Of a DNA stretch of 13,866 nucleotides, positions 7,639 through 13,866 are shown piece by piece. Both the position numbers and the translations under genes were made by a program. Below the pieces are notes generated by a model that searched no databases, was not told the origin of the DNA, and saw nothing but the letters and a program-made list of their open reading frames with translations. The DNA is from JAGXTF01 sp040376005. GTDB taxonomy: Bacteria; Bacteroidota; Bacteroidia; NS11-12g; UBA955. Each line of letters begins with the position of its first letter. Positions within the stretch are counted from its first letter, which is position 1. The stretch is from contig JBEIRK010000071.1 in assembly GCA_040376005.1 (NCBI GenBank), forward strand, positions 1-13,866. Reading direction: 5' to 3'.

Positions 7639-8654
7639 AACCTGTACTTATTATCGCTGAGGCGGGTGTAAACCACAATGGTAGTTATGAAATGGCCTGT
7701 CAAATGGCGGTTGCTGCCAAAAAAGCTGGAGCTGACATTGTGAAATACCAAACCGCAGTTCCTGAGTTGGTTATGAGTTTAAGTGCGCCAAAAGCAGAGT
7801 ACCAAATTACGAATACAGGAGCCGAGGAAAGTCAACTTGAGATGGCAAAAAAGATCCACCTACCTCTTGAAGCATATGCTGATTTAAAAAAATATTGCGA
7901 AGAAGAAGTCAATATCAAATTCTTAAGCACACCATTTGATCATAAAAGCATTGATTTACTGAAATCTATTGGTCAGGATATTTGGAAAATACCCTCAGGA
8001 GAAATCACCAACTTGCCTTATTTGGAGCATATCGGTTCATTTCAGCAACAGGTAATCATAAGCACTGGAATGAGTGAGATGTGGGAAATTGCGCGTGCCG
8101 TTGAAACACTCGTTCTTGCAGGCACTAAGCGTGAAGATATTTCAGTTTTACATTGCACCTCAGATTATCCTGCCAAAATGGAAGATTTAAATCTAAATGC
8201 CATACATAGCATTCATCAAGAAATTGGCTGCAATGTTGGCTACAGCGACCACTCAGTTGGAATCGAGGCATCTATAGCAGCAGTAGCAATGGGTGCCCGA
8301 ATTATTGAAAAGCATTTCACACTCGATAAAACCTTGCCAGGTCCAGACCATATTGCATCATTAAATACAGAAGAATTATCGTATTTAATTCAATGCATTC
8401 GAAATATTGAAAAAGCATTTGGGAATGGAATTAAAACGGCTTTGGGAGGAGAAATACCTACAAGGAATATTGCACGCAGAAGCATTCATGCTGCAAAATC
8501 AATTAATAAAGATTCCATTATTACAGTTGATGATTTAATAATGAAAAGGCCTGGGAATGGAATAAGTCCATTTGACATTCAATCCATTATCGGAAAGAAA
8601 GCGAATAGAGATATCCAAACTGATGAAATGTTAAGCACTTCTGATTTTTCATGA
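7635..8654 (+). CDS. legI: N-acylneuraminate/legionaminate synthase (NeuB family)
   Basis: A 339-residue sialic acid synthase-family protein that condenses a 2,4-diacylamino-2,4,6-trideoxymannose-type sugar with phosphoenolpyruvate. The TIM barrel (about 1-265) shows IAEAGVNHNG (residues 7-16), VKYQT (36-40), LSTPFD (97-102), CTSDYPA (174-180), GYSDH (202-206), EKHFTL (225-230) and PGPDHIAS (235-242). The C-terminal SAF/antifreeze-like domain (about 275-335) begins with ARRSI, whose arginine reaches into the active site of the partner subunit in NeuB dimers. The GPDH-x-AS form favours the Neu/Leg branch over PseI; with LegB and LegC nearby, legionaminate synthase is the better call. ATG at 7635 overlaps the HAD stop, and its stop overlaps legG by 4 nt. 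Confidence 0.9.
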   Translation: MKPVLIIAEAGVNHNGSYEMACQMAVAAKKAGADIVKYQTAVPELVMSLSAPKAEYQITNTGAEESQLEMAKKIHLPLEAYADLKKYCEEEVNIKFLSTPFDHKSIDLLKSIGQDIWKIPSGEITNLPYLEHIGSFQQQVIISTGMSEMWEIARAVETLVLAGTKREDISVLHCTSDYPAKMEDLNLNAIHSIHQEIGCNVGYSDHSVGIEASIAAVAMGARIIEKHFTLDKTLPGPDHIASLNTEELSYLIQCIRNIEKAFGNGIKTALGGEIPTRNIARRSIHAAKSINKDSIITVDDLIMKRPGNGISPFDIQSIIGKKANRDIQTDEMLSTSDFS

Positions 8655-9763
8655 GAAAAAGAATTGCCATATTAACCAGTTCTAGAGCCGACTACAGCAT
8701 ATATTACCCCCTCATAAAGAAAATACATGAGGACGAAAATTTCGAGCTCAATATTATCGCATTTGGAAGTCATTTTTCAGAAAAATACGGAAATACTTTT
8801 CAAAATATAATAAATGATGGTTTTGAAATTAATTTTAAAATCACATCTAATTTCAGCGGTGATTCTCCAATAGATATTTCAAATTATATTGGAAATACGA
8901 TCCTACAATTTGGCCAAATATGGCAATCACAGCACTTCGATTTGGTCATTTGTTTGGGGGATAGATTTGAAATGTTTGCTGCCGTGGCATCTGGAGTGCC
9001 TTTCAATATCAATTTTGCCCATTTGTATGGTGGAGAGACTACGCTTGGCGCCATTGACAATAGTCTCAGACATGCTATCAGCCACTTCAGCAAATTGCAT
9101 TTTACTTCATGCGAACAGTATAAAAACCGGCTGATTGAATTAATGGGTGATTCCCATAACATTTATAATATTGGCTCACTGAGTTATGACAATTTCAATC
9201 AAATTGAGTTGCCATCAAAAGCAGATTTTCTGCATTCTTTAGGAATGAATTCAGATAAAGAATTTATCCTAACCACCTTTCATCCGGAAACAATTGCCTT
9301 TGAAAAAAACAAATTTTTTGCAGAAGAATTGTGCTTAGCTATTGAAAAATTAAATCAATATAATTTTCTCATAACCATGCCGAATGCAGATACGAGCAGT
9401 CAGGTTATTCGAGATTCATTTGAAGCACTCAGCGAATCCAATGACCATGTTTTCACCAGTGAGAACCTTGGCACTGTCAAATACCTTGCAGCCATTAAGC
9501 ATTGCGCCTTAATGCTTGGAAACACTTCTAGCGGATTTGTAGAGGCCGCCTATTTCCCCACAAAGGTTGTAAACTTAGGAGATAGACAGGCCGGGAGAAT
9601 TATTACACCCAACATTATAAATTCACCTATTGACTGCGACAGTATTGTCCAATCCGTTCAGAAGGCTTCACAACTAAACCTGTTGCAAATTGAAAATATA
9701 TACGGGAATGGCAATGCGGCTGAAAAAACAATGCGACACATATATCAATATCTGGGAATTTAG
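8651..9763 (+). CDS. legG: Hydrolysing nucleotide-sugar 2-epimerase (NeuC/LegG family)
   Basis: A 370-residue UDP-GlcNAc 2-epimerase-family enzyme of the hydrolysing type. It should remove the nucleotide from the 2,4-diamino sugar donor with inversion at C2, giving the substrate of the synthase encoded just upstream. Visible motifs are LTSSRADY (8-15), CLGDRFE (101-107), AHLYGGE (123-129), TTFHPET (208-214), GNTSSGFVEA (290-299) and LGDRQAGR (309-316), covering the two Rossmann-like halves and the nucleotide pocket. Length is normal for NeuC/LegG. Whether it takes a GDP- or UDP-sugar cannot be read directly; the PtmE-like gene downstream favours GDP. The coding sequence is notably more AT-rich than the genes after it. 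It overlaps legI by 4 nt and is followed by a 66-nt gap. Confidence 0.9.
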   Translation: MRKRIAILTSSRADYSIYYPLIKKIHEDENFELNIIAFGSHFSEKYGNTFQNIINDGFEINFKITSNFSGDSPIDISNYIGNTILQFGQIWQSQHFDLVICLGDRFEMFAAVASGVPFNINFAHLYGGETTLGAIDNSLRHAISHFSKLHFTSCEQYKNRLIELMGDSHNIYNIGSLSYDNFNQIELPSKADFLHSLGMNSDKEFILTTFHPETIAFEKNKFFAEELCLAIEKLNQYNFLITMPNADTSSQVIRDSFEALSESNDHVFTSENLGTVKYLAAIKHCALMLGNTSSGFVEAAYFPTKVVNLGDRQAGRIITPNIINSPIDCDSIVQSVQKASQLNLLQIENIYGNGNAAEKTMRHIYQYLGI

Positions 9764-9814
9764 AATCTTAGTATCTGAATTCCAATCCCTCCCCTCTCTT
9801 ATCATTTTTTTCCC

Positions 9815-9821
9815 TAATTTG
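9815..9821 (+). promoter_or_regulatory. Weak -7-like element TAATTTG before the ptmE-like gene
   Basis: The 66-nt gap 9764-9829 is the largest inside the sugar cluster. It holds a pyrimidine-rich tract (about 9781-9814) followed by TAATTTG, a TAnnTTTG-like element short by one spacer base, 8 nt before the ATG. It may be an internal promoter for the second half of the cluster. No recognisable terminator hairpin is present. Confidence 0.25.
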
Positions 9822-9829
9822 CAGGCCAA

Positions 9830-10885
9830 ATGCATCCGGACAAGGAATTGCACACCATCTCTGACCAGGCTTCGCTTGCCGAAGCGATGGAAAAACTCGG
9901 CCAACCGGGTCAATTGCGCACGCTTTTTTTGCTCAATTCAGAACAACAAGTCACAGGCTCTCTCACCGATGGCGATATTCGCCGTGCCCTGCTGAAAGGC
10001 ACGACCCTCGATCAACCCTGCGCAGCGTGCAGCTTTCAGGCCTTTAAACATATTTCGCCCGACGCCAATGTGGTTGCCGAAATTCCACAATGGAAAGCCC
10101 TCGGAATTTCTGTAATCCCCGTGCTCGATGCCCAACAAAGACTGGTTCGTATTCTAGACCTCAATCGTTTAAAAAGCTACCTGCCTGTTACTGCCGTCAT
10201 CATGGCCGGTGGTTTTGGAAACCGCCTCCGCCCACTTACCATTCAAACACCCAAGCCCATGCTTCCCCTAAACGGGATGCCCATTTTGGAAATCAATATT
10301 CGCCGGCTCATCTCTTATGGTATTCAAGATATTTACCTCGCCGTAAATTACCTGAAAGACCAAATCATGAACCATTTTGGTGATGGCAAAAACCTGGGTT
10401 GCACCATTCATTATATCGAAGAAAATGAACCCCGTGGCACTATGGGCGCCCTCTCTGAACTGGCGCAAAAAACTGTACAACAAGATATTCTCCTATTCAA
10501 TGCAGACCTGCTCTCAAATATTGACCTAGAAGAAATGTACAATGCCTACCAAAATGGCAATGCCGCCTTGTGCATGGCTACCATACCCTACCGCGTAAAT
10601 ATCCCATTTGCAGTTGTAGAATTGCAGGAAAACCAAATCACTGGACTGAGTGAAAAACCCACCTATACCTATTACTCTAACGCAGGGTTTTATTTGTTTC
10701 AAAGCGCATATATCGGTGAAATACCCAAACAAGGGTTTTATAACGCCACCGATTTTGTAGACGCCCTCATCGCCAAACAAAACAAGGTGGTGCAATTCCC
10801 AATTCTTGGCTACTGGTCCGACATTGGATCCATCGAGGAATACCATAAAGCATCGGAAGACATTCAATACCTGGACCTATTTTAA
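9830..10885 (+). CDS. ptmE: CBS-domain nucleotidyltransferase, PtmE-like (GDP-glucosamine forming)
   Basis: A 351-residue fusion. Residues about 8-117 form a CBS pair (GSLTDGDIRRALLKG at 43-57; a second repeat ending VRILDLNRL), and residues 120-351 a sugar-phosphate nucleotidyltransferase with MAGGFGNRLRPLT at 125-137, TPKP at 140-143, EPRGTMGAL near 200-208, and the metal-binding NADLL at 224-228. The same architecture is found in PtmE of Campylobacter, which makes GDP-glucosamine for the legionaminic acid route. From this the cluster probably uses GDP-linked intermediates. The usual partner genes for making GlcN-1-P (PtmF/PtmA types) are not in the window. The CBS domains may give allosteric control. 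A generic GDP-mannose pyrophosphorylase is the alternative. Two nucleotides separate it from legF. Confidence 0.82.
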   Translation: MHPDKELHTISDQASLAEAMEKLGQPGQLRTLFLLNSEQQVTGSLTDGDIRRALLKGTTLDQPCAACSFQAFKHISPDANVVAEIPQWKALGISVIPVLDAQQRLVRILDLNRLKSYLPVTAVIMAGGFGNRLRPLTIQTPKPMLPLNGMPILEINIRRLISYGIQDIYLAVNYLKDQIMNHFGDGKNLGCTIHYIEENEPRGTMGALSELAQKTVQQDILLFNADLLSNIDLEEMYNAYQNGNAALCMATIPYRVNIPFAVVELQENQITGLSEKPTYTYYSNAGFYLFQSAYIGEIPKQGFYNATDFVDALIAKQNKVVQFPILGYWSDIGSIEEYHKASEDIQYLDLF

Positions 10886-10887
10886 CC

Positions 10888-11583
10888 ATGCGTACTCTTA
10901 CCATTATTGCGGCACGCAGAGATAGCAAAGGCATTCCTGGAAAAAACTGGAAACTGCTCGGCGGGAAACCCCTGATCGCATGGAGTATTGAAGCTGCTTT
11001 GGAAGTAAGTGCCCCAGAGGATATTTGCATTACCACCAACAGCCAAGAAATCATAGACCTGGCTACGCATACCTACGGCCTTTCAGTTCCTTTCGTCAGG
11101 CCCGAAGAACTTAGCACCGATACCAGCACCTCCCGCAGTGCTATTTTGCATGCCATAAACCACTACCGCCAACTCGGAATCGAGTACGACACCTTAATCC
11201 AACTGCAACCCACAAGCCCTTTTCGCAAGAAAGAGCATATTATTGGCTGCTTGGAAGTTTTTGAGAAACACAAACCAGAGATGGTACTCACGGCCTATAT
11301 GCCCAATTTGAACCCGTATTACAATTTGTATGCTGAGAATCAAGATGGGTTTATTCACCGGGCTATCCCCTCACCCTATACCCGCAGACAAGACTGCCCG
11401 CCAGTATACGCGTTGAATGGCAGTGTGTACGTGATGCACATTCCTACACTCATGACCAAAGAAGTGCATGAATTCCAATCGGTAATGAAATATGTAGTGG
11501 ATCCCATCTATGGCGTAGACTTGGATACTCCTGAAGATTGGGACCTCGCAGAATACCTCATAGAAAAGAAAAGATTTATTTAA
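10888..11583 (+). CDS. legF: CMP-nonulosonate cytidylyltransferase (NeuA/LegF family)
   Basis: A 231-residue acylneuraminate cytidylyltransferase, activating the nonulosonic acid with CTP to CMP-sugar plus pyrophosphate. The N-terminal nucleotide loop reads IAARRDSKGIPGKN (7-20). LQPTSPFR is at 106-113, and the C-terminal VDLDTPEDW (210-218) supplies the metal-binding aspartates (D211, D213). Length is typical for single-domain enzymes without the extra C-terminal hydrolase. The nucleotide loop has Asp where many family members have Gly. It follows ptmE by 2 nt and precedes the putative transferase by 3 nt, consistent with one transcript. Sugar specificity, legionaminic versus another nonulosonate, is taken from context. 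Confidence 0.9.
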   Translation: MRTLTIIAARRDSKGIPGKNWKLLGGKPLIAWSIEAALEVSAPEDICITTNSQEIIDLATHTYGLSVPFVRPEELSTDTSTSRSAILHAINHYRQLGIEYDTLIQLQPTSPFRKKEHIIGCLEVFEKHKPEMVLTAYMPNLNPYYNLYAENQDGFIHRAIPSPYTRRQDCPPVYALNGSVYVMHIPTLMTKEVHEFQSVMKYVVDPIYGVDLDTPEDWDLAEYLIEKKRFI

Positions 11584-11586
11584 GTC

Positions 11587-12492
11587 ATGTTGTACCGCAG
11601 CTGGAACACAGCCCTATCCATAGGAAAAGTACTGATCAAGAGTAAACTTTTCCTAACACCTTTCAAAACCCAGGATAAGAAACTCATCGTTATTGGGAAT
11701 GGTCCTTCTGCTAAAAAAGTTTTTGAACAAGACCCAAGCGCCTTTGAAGGCTATGAGTTTATGGCAGTAAATATGCTGGCAGCCGAACCTGTGTTCGATA
11801 GATTCAAGCCAAAATACTATGTGATGGCAGACCATGCTTTTTTCAATTTTGATGAATCGCATTACAACAATCCTGAAAGCCATCCAAGGACGAAAAACAA
11901 CCCTGGCTATATTCAAACCCAAAAACAAGTGAACCGCACTTGGGATGCATTGTTAAGCAGCAGCCATCCCATAACCCTATTTGTTCCGCAGATTTATCAA
12001 CATACCTGGCCGGTGAAAAAAGCCAAAGAGAAGAAAATGAATGTGGTGATTTGGAACTACACGGTTTTCAAGGGTTTTGAGTGGGTGGAGAATATCATGT
12101 ACACCAAGGGCTGGGCCAGCCCGCAATGCCAGAATGTAATCAATGCTTGTATTTTTCTAGCCATCAATGCGGGCTTCGAAGAAACCTACCTCACTGGCAT
12201 TGACAGCAATTTCCACCTCAATCTGCGTGTCAGTGACGACAACATACTCCATATGGCAGACGACCACTTTTATGAGGTAGAAAAGAAAATCGTACCCCTT
12301 ACCTCTGCCGATAAAAATGGGAATCCTGCGCCCGTGCGTATGGATCAGTTTTTCAAAAGCATCACGAAGGCATTTTACGCATACCATCGCCTCAGAAGCT
12401 ATGCCGACCGCAGAAATGCGAATATCTACAATGCCACCCATGGCAGCTTTGTAGACGCTTTTGAACGCAAGTGGCCGAATGCCTTGAAATAA
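11587..12492 (+). CDS. Putative GT42/MptE-like (DUF115-type) glycosyltransferase
   Basis: A 301-residue protein with no signal peptide. Residues 33-41 (LIVIGNGPS) form a nucleotide-binding loop like that of GT42 sialyltransferases and MptE-like/DUF115 proteins. VNMLAAEPVFDRFKPKYYVMAD (about 61-82) resembles the following segment. Near residues 168-197 it has SPQCQNVINACIFLAINAG then TYLTGID, equivalent to the ITSG...AxALGYKEIYLSGID region of Campylobacter Cst enzymes. Two histidines (H212 and H217 in ILHMADDHFYE) could include the catalytic base, and IYNATHGSFVDAFER closes the domain. Its place between the CMP-sugar synthetase and legB suggests a CMP-nonulosonate transferase. I cannot exclude another DUF115-type function. 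Start ATG is 3 nt after the legF stop. Confidence 0.6.
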   Translation: MLYRSWNTALSIGKVLIKSKLFLTPFKTQDKKLIVIGNGPSAKKVFEQDPSAFEGYEFMAVNMLAAEPVFDRFKPKYYVMADHAFFNFDESHYNNPESHPRTKNNPGYIQTQKQVNRTWDALLSSSHPITLFVPQIYQHTWPVKKAKEKKMNVVIWNYTVFKGFEWVENIMYTKGWASPQCQNVINACIFLAINAGFEETYLTGIDSNFHLNLRVSDDNILHMADDHFYEVEKKIVPLTSADKNGNPAPVRMDQFFKSITKAFYAYHRLRSYADRRNANIYNATHGSFVDAFERKWPNALK

Positions 12493-12494
12493 AG

Positions 12495-12502
12495 TAACTT
12501 TG
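12495..12502 (+). promoter_or_regulatory. -7 promoter element TAACTTTG upstream of legB
   Basis: An exact TAnnTTTG match 8 nt before the legB ATG, in the 18-nt gap after the putative transferase gene. A matching -33 TTTG at standard spacing is not seen (the nearest TTTTG, ending at 12463, is about 31 nt away). It may give legB extra transcription independent of the upstream genes, with a very short leader. Confidence 0.4.
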
Positions 12503-12510
12503 CCCCACGC

Positions 12511-13515
12511 ATGGCTTTGGATTTAAAACAAGAGAAAATACTGGTTACAGGTGCCGATGGTTTCATTGGCAGCCATTTGGTAGAACACCTTATAGACCAA
12601 GGATATCAAGTAAAAGCATTTGTATATTATAACTCTTTCAACTCCTGGGGTTGGTTGGACACCTTACCCAAAGAGAAAAAGTCCAAATTAGAAATCTTCT
12701 CTGGCGATATCCGCGACCCCAACGGGGTGGCAACAGCCATGGAAGGTTGCACAGTTGTTATGCACCTTGCTGCTTTGATTGCCATTCCCTATAGCTATCA
12801 TTCACCCGACAGCTATGTGGACACCAATGTAAAAGGCACCCTAAATGTGCTTCAAGCCGCAAAACGCCTCGGCGTAAAACGAGTGCTTTGTACCAGCACA
12901 AGCGAGGTATACGGAACTGCCCAGTTTGTTCCAATTACAGAATTGCACCCCAAGCAAGGTCAGTCGCCCTATTCGGCAACTAAAATTGGTGCCGATGCAA
13001 TAGCGGATAGCTTTTATAGGAGTTTTGAAATGCCTGTTGTCATCGTGCGTCCCTTCAACACCTATGGCCCGCGCCAAAGCGCAAGAGCTGTAATACCAAC
13101 CATCATTAGTCAGGTGCTAAATGGAGAAACCCAGATAAAATTGGGCGACACTACTCCTACCCGAGATTTGGTTTTTGTGAAAGATACTGCAGCTGCATTT
13201 GAAAGAATCGCTACAACCGATAGCCTCATTGGCCATGAAGTAAATATCGCTACAGGCCGCGAAATATCGGTAGGTGATTTGGCGGAGCTCATTGGCAACT
13301 TGGCCGGCAATCAAATAGAAATCATTGGAGATGCGCAACGGTTAAGACCTCAAAACAGCGAGGTGTTCCGCTTACTCGGTTGCAATAAGAAACTCAAAGA
13401 GCATACAGGTTGGGCCCCTGACACAAGCTTAGAACAGGGATTGAAACAAACCATTGAATGGTTCAGCGTCCCTGAAAACCTGGCGGGGTACAAGCACGAA
13501 ATCTACAATATGTAA
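12511..13515 (+). CDS. legB: LegB-type nucleotide-sugar 4,6-dehydratase
   Basis: A 334-residue extended short-chain dehydrogenase/reductase. The NAD-binding GADGFIG lies at residues 14-20, and the Tyr-Lys pair is Y154 and K158 in PYSATK. TSTSEVYG near 128-135 takes the place of the dehydratase TDE motif, RPFNTYGPRQ is near 180-190, and TRDLVFVKD near 220 forms part of the sugar-nucleotide pocket. The initial FVYYNSFNSWGWLD segment is characteristic of LegB-like enzymes. It would convert nucleotide-linked GlcNAc to the 4-keto-6-deoxy sugar, the first committed step before LegC. It is the last plus-strand gene, 18 nt after the putative transferase, and is convergent with the flippase gene 11 nt away. 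A generic GDP/UDP-sugar epimerase is the less likely alternative. Confidence 0.88.
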   Translation: MALDLKQEKILVTGADGFIGSHLVEHLIDQGYQVKAFVYYNSFNSWGWLDTLPKEKKSKLEIFSGDIRDPNGVATAMEGCTVVMHLAALIAIPYSYHSPDSYVDTNVKGTLNVLQAAKRLGVKRVLCTSTSEVYGTAQFVPITELHPKQGQSPYSATKIGADAIADSFYRSFEMPVVIVRPFNTYGPRQSARAVIPTIISQVLNGETQIKLGDTTPTRDLVFVKDTAAAFERIATTDSLIGHEVNIATGREISVGDLAELIGNLAGNQIEIIGDAQRLRPQNSEVFRLLGCNKKLKEHTGWAPDTSLEQGLKQTIEWFSVPENLAGYKHEIYNM

Positions 13516-13526
13516 GAAATTTCTGC

Positions 13527-13866
13527 TTATCGGCGCAATCTGGCTAGGCCTTTTTGCACCATGCTCTTAATATCATCGCTGAGGTTAAAGACGTAAATAC
13601 AGGTCATTGCCCCACCCCCGAGAACTAGCGTTTTTAGCGCAGCGGTTATAAACATATGTCCGGTGATGTGCAAGTATTCGCTTGCCAAGAATAGGGCTGC
13701 AAACAAGAGTAACACTTTAAACACACGCAAGTTGTACGGATTCATTCCGTACATTCCATATATCAGGATACCTGTAACCGCTGCACCGACCAACCAAGTC
13801 AGGGCAGTGGCGATAGCAGCACCATTCAAACCCATAATGGGAATCAATAGGTTGTTGGCATAAATA
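13527..13866 (-). CDS. Polysaccharide flippase (Wzx/MATE-like), C-terminal part
   Basis: The C-terminal ~113 residues of an integral membrane protein; the reading frame is open to the window edge. The first segment, NLLIPIMGLNGAAIATALTW, is the pattern found before the last transmembrane helices of O-antigen/teichoic acid flippases. Three hydrophobic stretches follow (about AAIATALTWLVGAAVTGILI, VLLLFAALFLASEYL and ALKTLVLGGGAMTCIYVF), then a basic tail KGLARLRR. It would move lipid-linked glycan units across the inner membrane. An in-frame TTG at 13845-13847 is not a credible start because homology continues upstream. It runs opposite to legB. Being beside the cluster makes a role in exporting a nonulosonate-containing glycan plausible but not shown. 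Confidence 0.8.
   Translation of the reverse strand, partial: IYANNLLIPIMGLNGAAIATALTWLVGAAVTGILIYGMYGMNPYNLRVFKVLLLFAALFLASEYLHITGHMFITAALKTLVLGGGAMTCIYVFNLSDDIKSMVQKGLARLRR

Noticed and set aside
7635..9763. Neu5Ac (neuB/neuC) or pseudaminic acid (pseI/pseG) identity for the synthase and epimerase
   Set aside because: LegB, LegC and PtmE-type genes are not needed for Neu5Ac, and the GPDH-x-AS motif and hydrolysing 2-epimerase do not fit the Pse route; the Leg assignment is more economical, though a related isomer is possible.
13539..13558. Possible terminator hairpin GGCTAGGCC followed by a T-run
   Set aside because: The stem is too short and imperfect, and it lies inside the flippase coding sequence beyond the gene junction.
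1..13866. CRISPR arrays, tRNA or rRNA genes, insertion sequences, phage genes
   Set aside because: I looked for direct repeats with spacers, cloverleaf segments, transposase motifs and terminal inverted repeats by eye and saw none.

Overview
The window looks like a chromosomal segment of a member of the Bacteroidetes. Three things point there: a 1,073-residue secreted protein ending in a gliding-motility-type (type IX secretion, type B) sorting domain, an adenylate kinase with the short LID loop, and Bacteroidetes-style -7 promoter elements (TAnnTTTG or close variants) just upstream of several starts instead of clear Shine-Dalgarno sites. This is read from sequence alone; no database was searched.

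Layout. (1) Positions 1-1815, minus strand: a compact unit of adk, a SIMPL-domain protein and a HAD nucleotidase cut by the window edge. (2) Positions 1816-1992: a divergent intergenic region with a plus-strand promoter element. (3) Positions 1993-5214: a large secreted T9SS substrate, probably an adhesin or surface structural protein, with two N-terminal repeats of about 250 residues, Ig/PKD-like domains and the sorting domain. (4) Positions 5242-13515: nine plus-strand genes, tightly packed and often overlapping by 4 nt, forming a nonulosonic (legionaminic-type) sialic acid pathway. (5) Positions 13527-13866, minus strand: the C-terminal end of a probable polysaccharide flippase, convergent with the cluster.

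Pathway logic. A PtmE-like CBS/nucleotidyltransferase fusion would make the nucleotide-activated hexosamine. LegB (4,6-dehydratase) and LegC (PLP aminotransferase) would install the 4-amino group. LegG (hydrolysing 2-epimerase) would release the 6-deoxy mannosamine-type sugar, LegI would condense it with phosphoenolpyruvate, and a LegF/NeuA-type enzyme would activate the product with CTP. A protein with a GNGPS motif and GT42/MptE-like layout sits between legF and legB and is a candidate nonulosonate transferase.

The most interesting point is an absence with a possible substitute. No LegH-type N-acetyltransferase is visible. In the slot between legC and legI lie an ATP-grasp ligase and a tiny capless HAD phosphatase, overlapping by 17 nt and coupled to both neighbours. 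This suggests, as a hypothesis, that the amino sugar is acylated by ATP-dependent amide formation to give an unusual N-acyl nonulosonic acid.
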